Translations under genes and position numbers: made by a program
The notes under the pieces: generated by a model
Told to the model about the DNA's origin: nothing
Database searches by the model: none
Seen by the model: only the letters and a program-made list of their open reading frames with translations
In this document: piece by piece, positions 53,561-56,429 of the stretch
How positions within the stretch are numbered: the first letter of the stretch is position 1
How the letters are laid out: each line of letters begins with the position of its first letter
NCBI RefSeq assembly: GCF_014803895.1
Contig: NZ_JAAVAU010000005.1
Span: forward strand, 1 to 56,429
Length of the DNA stretch: 56,429 nt
Source of the DNA: Lactobacillus sp.
Lineage (GTDB): Bacteria > Bacillota > Bacilli > Lactobacillales > Lactobacillaceae
Reading direction: 5' to 3'

Positions 53561-54712
53561 CTAGCTTCCTAATAAGGCATTAATATTTGCCGACAACACA
53601 CGGTCAACTACTGTCACAGAATCTTTAGCATATTTTTTAGCCCCTGATTCAAATAGCATTAACAACTGACCTTTATATGCATAAATTTGCTCTAAATATG
53701 GTGGAACAGTTACCACCTTATCAGCATTTGATTCATCTAGATTATTGATTGCTGATGCAGGAAAGAAATAGAGCTTAGAATCTTTACTACCATACGATTG
53801 ACTCAAAATAATCCAATCTCCATAAACCGCAATACCTTGAATTTGACGATTCATAGATGCAGCTCCAGAACCAGATGCCCAAGTAGCAGTACCGGTAGCT
53901 GCTTTAATTTGATCACTAGTAATTGTATTTTTAAATTGTCCTACTCGTGGAATCGGATAAGCTACAATTCTACCTTTATCCGATTTATTGAAGAAACCTA
54001 CAAATAATTGATTATCATCATATGTCACAGCCGATGCTCGCTCGATTGTCGGCAATGCAACAATATAATTGTATTTGATAAAAGGATTCTTTTTAGAAAA
54101 TTTATAATTTTCTAGTTCCTTATAAGTAAATGACATCAAAGCTGATTGACCATTCTGACTACCAGTAATCCAAATATTTTTAGCTACTGGATCATAAGCA
54201 ATTCCTCCAAGATGTGGTGTTCCATTTACTTGAATAGTTTTTATATAGTGCCCCGTTTTTTTATTTAACACATAAATTACTGATGCACTCTGATGCGTTG
54301 AATCATAAGCAGTAATCAAAATATATTTACCTGCTACCGTTATACCTTGAGGCGTCATAGTAGTTGTTTTTATTAGTCCATTTTTTTTAAAAGAATAAGT
54401 CATTGTTTGAACTTGCCCTGGAATTACAACATCTGAGCCAACTTGTGTTCTTTTAGGAGTGTTATAGATAGCATTATAAAAATTAGGATATTTCTTATTT
54501 AACTTTTTCTTTAAATATTCCAAATTATGATGTCCAGCACTTATACTATTGCCATCTTTTGCTTTTACCAAAGTAGGACGACTACTAAACTTTTTGGTAG
54601 CATCATGATGTGATTGAAATTTTTTAAAAGCATAAAAACCACCAATAGCTAAACACCCAAGTAATAGAAAAATAAACAAAAATTTTCCTATTACTTTGAT
54701 TCGTTTTTTCAC
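53561..54712 (-). CDS. Membrane-anchored extracellular protein with beta-propeller-like repeats
   Basis: 383 residues. One N-terminal membrane segment (about 8-28), then an extracellular part with repeated strands (ITVAGKYILITAYD, GGIAYDPVAKNIWITGS, IQGIAVYGDWIILSQS, LEQIYAYKGQLLMLFES) resembling propeller blades. No catalytic residues are evident. Envelope function by context with dlt and DUF2207. Function unassigned. Confidence 0.7.
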   Translation of the reverse strand: MKKRIKVIGKFLFIFLLLGCLAIGGFYAFKKFQSHHDATKKFSSRPTLVKAKDGNSISAGHHNLEYLKKKLNKKYPNFYNAIYNTPKRTQVGSDVVIPGQVQTMTYSFKKNGLIKTTTMTPQGITVAGKYILITAYDSTHQSASVIYVLNKKTGHYIKTIQVNGTPHLGGIAYDPVAKNIWITGSQNGQSALMSFTYKELENYKFSKKNPFIKYNYIVALPTIERASAVTYDDNQLFVGFFNKSDKGRIVAYPIPRVGQFKNTITSDQIKAATGTATWASGSGAASMNRQIQGIAVYGDWIILSQSYGSKDSKLYFFPASAINNLDESNADKVVTVPPYLEQIYAYKGQLLMLFESGAKKYAKDSVTVVDRVLSANINALLGS

Positions 54713-54785
54713 TTTATTTCAGCTCTCCTTTTAGCTAATTGACCTAATTATAACTAAAAAATCTTTACTATGGACTAAAAACAAG

Positions 54786-54807
54786 AAAAAGGCTTCCAAT
54801 AAAGCCT
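54786..54807 (-). terminator. Terminator of the DUF2207 gene
   Basis: AGGCTT/AAGCCT stem (54790-54795 with 54802-54807), U-run on the minus strand. Confidence 0.75.
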
Positions 54808-54812
54808 CTTCA

Positions 54813-56429
54813 TTAAAACGCTCCTCCACCAGAGCCACCACCAAAACCGCCAGAACTACCTCCAGAAAAGCCACCAGAACCACCAGAACTAGAGCTGTTA
54901 GCACCAATACCGTGTTCAAAGCTTGAAGTAAAGCTATTTGTAAACCCTCTACCAAATCCATGTCCAATCCATAAACCGGTAGTAAAGGAATCAGCAATCT
55001 CTTCATCAGAAAATTCTGTATGTAATTCATCAATCACCTTATCGGATAAATCAAAAGCTACAGCGTAAGGCATAATCTCTTCCCAAAAAATTAATTCACC
55101 AACATCTCGCATTTTAAAGTTACCAATATCCTTGATCATCTTCTTAAAGCCTCTAACTCGGTTCGTCATCTCAGCTCCTATTTGAGTATAAAATGATGCA
55201 TGAATTTTAAAATAAATAAATCCAATTAAATCTAAAACTACTAATAACCATAAAATGCTTACTGGCCACTGAGGTTGATCTAGAAAAGCCAACAATAGAA
55301 TACTTGCCACAAACATTACAAAAGTTGAAGTTAAAAATGCTGTTTTAATCCCAGAAACTTTACGCCATAATTTTTCATCAATATACCCAGCACTGACTAC
55401 TTTATCAAATTCTTCACTGCGCCAGTGACGATACTTTTTGCTCAATTGACTAGACTTAGTTCGTCTCATCTGTCGAGTAGTAAAAGATTTACCATTACCT
55501 ACATAGTCAAATAAATATGCTAGAAGTTCATTTTCATCTTTTACTTTCTCGTCAATTATAGTAATTTGATAATTTTTTCTCTTCTTAGGAATTTTTTCTA
55601 TTTTTATTCGATTTTTGCCAGCCAAAGCTGTGATATAAGCTGTAAATGCTTCAGAATTCGGTTCACTTCCTTTATCCAAAATTTGTGCTCCTACAGCATT
55701 AACTTTAGGAATATCATAATTTCGTGGTAAATTACGCATTTTTTGGGGTTTAGTCCCCATTTTTTTAGACTTGAAAGCATTGAAGAGCAAGAAAAATGAA
55801 ACAACTATTCCAGCAATACTAGTACCAAAACTAATAATTACTTCTACCAATCTCTGACGCGCACGTTTTCGATTAGCCTCTCCAGCCAGTTTCTTTTCCT
55901 GGGTAATAATTGCCTGTTTATTATTTTTATTTTTTACATTTTTATTAAGGGAAGTAATACTTGTAGGAAAAATAGTATGAAGCTCTATTCCAACATCACC
56001 TGGAACATCACTATCTTCTAAAATGATTTGTCCCTTCTTCTTACTCACTTCGATATAACCACTACTTTGACCATGGGCCCAAGCCTTTAAATTAGGAACA
56101 GACTTACCATTATCAATCGTAAGCTTAACATGTACATTATCTAAGTCGGTATCCCATCCATTCCCAATAATTTTAAAATTAAGTTCCGCTGTGTCCTTCC
56201 AGTTAATTACTGCATTCGAAATTGTATAAGCATAAGTCACGGTAAAGCGGGAATTACTAGAAATATTATGAAATACTTTAAACTGATAACCCTCACTGTC
56301 CTTGGTCAATTGATAAGTATTGTTAGTCCCATTTCCAGGAGATACAACTTCTTTTTTACCATTATTAGCTTGTACAGTTACCATTTCATTAGAAATCTTC
56401 TGATTGGAGTCTAGGTTTTGTCGGTAATA
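54813..56429 (-). CDS. DUF2207 family predicted membrane protein (5' end beyond window)
   Basis: The frame is open to the window edge, so the true start lies outside; 538 residues are visible. Extracellular N-terminal domain with FTVTYAYTISNAVINWKDTAEL typical of DUF2207, a membrane segment (about 200-220), a cytoplasmic part, two more membrane segments (about 355-395), and a Ser/Gly-rich tail ending SGGFGGGSGGGAF. Unknown function; related proteins occur widely in Firmicutes and archaea. Same strand as the genes to its left but separated from them by a terminator. Confidence 0.88.
   Translation of the reverse strand, partial: YYRQNLDSNQKISNEMVTVQANNGKKEVVSPGNGTNNTYQLTKDSEGYQFKVFHNISSNSRFTVTYAYTISNAVINWKDTAELNFKIIGNGWDTDLDNVHVKLTIDNGKSVPNLKAWAHGQSSGYIEVSKKKGQIILEDSDVPGDVGIELHTIFPTSITSLNKNVKNKNNKQAIITQEKKLAGEANRKRARQRLVEVIISFGTSIAGIVVSFFLLFNAFKSKKMGTKPQKMRNLPRNYDIPKVNAVGAQILDKGSEPNSEAFTAYITALAGKNRIKIEKIPKKRKNYQITIIDEKVKDENELLAYLFDYVGNGKSFTTRQMRRTKSSQLSKKYRHWRSEEFDKVVSAGYIDEKLWRKVSGIKTAFLTSTFVMFVASILLLAFLDQPQWPVSILWLLVVLDLIGFIYFKIHASFYTQIGAEMTNRVRGFKKMIKDIGNFKMRDVGELIFWEEIMPYAVAFDLSDKVIDELHTEFSDEEIADSFTTGLWIGHGFGRGFTNSFTSSFEHGIGANSSSSGGSGGFSGGSSGGFGGGSGGGAF

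Noticed and set aside
54731..55033. 100-codon frame at the 3' end of the DUF2207 gene
   Set aside because: Shadow of the Gly-rich tail; its Val/Leu-rich content is the frame-shifted reading of Ser/Gly repeats.

Overview
The window looks like chromosomal DNA of a low-GC Lactobacillus of the acidophilus/johnsonii/gasseri type. This is inferred from the AT-rich sequence, strong AGGAGG ribosome sites, TTG/GTG starts, a walRK-yycHI-walJ-htrA-rlmH block, a dltXABCD operon, proline iminopeptidase and water-forming NADH oxidase. The wal block, DnaA-box clusters and a near-consensus parS suggest a place within some tens of kb of oriC.

Layout. 1-420: 3' end of a TnpB gene and the right end of its IS200/IS605-type element. 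443-12431: housekeeping and envelope genes (cardiolipin synthase, TerC protein, alkyladenine glycosylase, a lysine-riboswitch-controlled amino-acid ABC transporter, an HNH/HD gene pair, small proteins, an anion permease, LemA/HtpX). 12768-15476: TPP riboswitch driving ykoEDC, a thiamine-precursor ECF transporter. 15477-23328: rlmH, htrA and the WalRK cell-wall two-component operon. 23413-23773: two tandem tRNA-Lys(CUU) genes in a nearly perfect 202-bp-period duplication. 23919-29883: LCP ligase, Nox, and a four-gene acyltransferase/GT8/GT8/acyltransferase cluster. 29916-34382: a second two-component system surrounded by three PepSY proteins, two of which share a duplicated promoter/operator. 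34496-43800: pepI, nitroreductase, brnQ, an FMN/FAD fumarate-reductase-like flavoprotein, an amino-acid permease and a Clp ATPase with a CIRCE operator. 44152-47371: RHH protein, MFS transporter, and a complete IS3-family insertion inside the MFS terminator. 47436-47597: a predicted unannotated small RNA with its own promoter and terminator. 47670-53133: dltXABCD with an unusual DltD. 53259 to the end: three envelope proteins, the last (DUF2207) cut by the window edge.

Much of the window concerns the cell envelope: D-alanylation (dlt), WalRK, LCP, HtrA, LemA/HtpX, cardiolipin synthase, acyltransferases and PepSY/TCS. The most notable observations are a DltD fused to a class-C beta-lactamase-like serine hydrolase (possible D-Ala transfer and removal in one chain), the small RNA at 47436-47562, the shared PepSY operators, and an IS3 copy that splits a terminator and carries two compensating frame changes.
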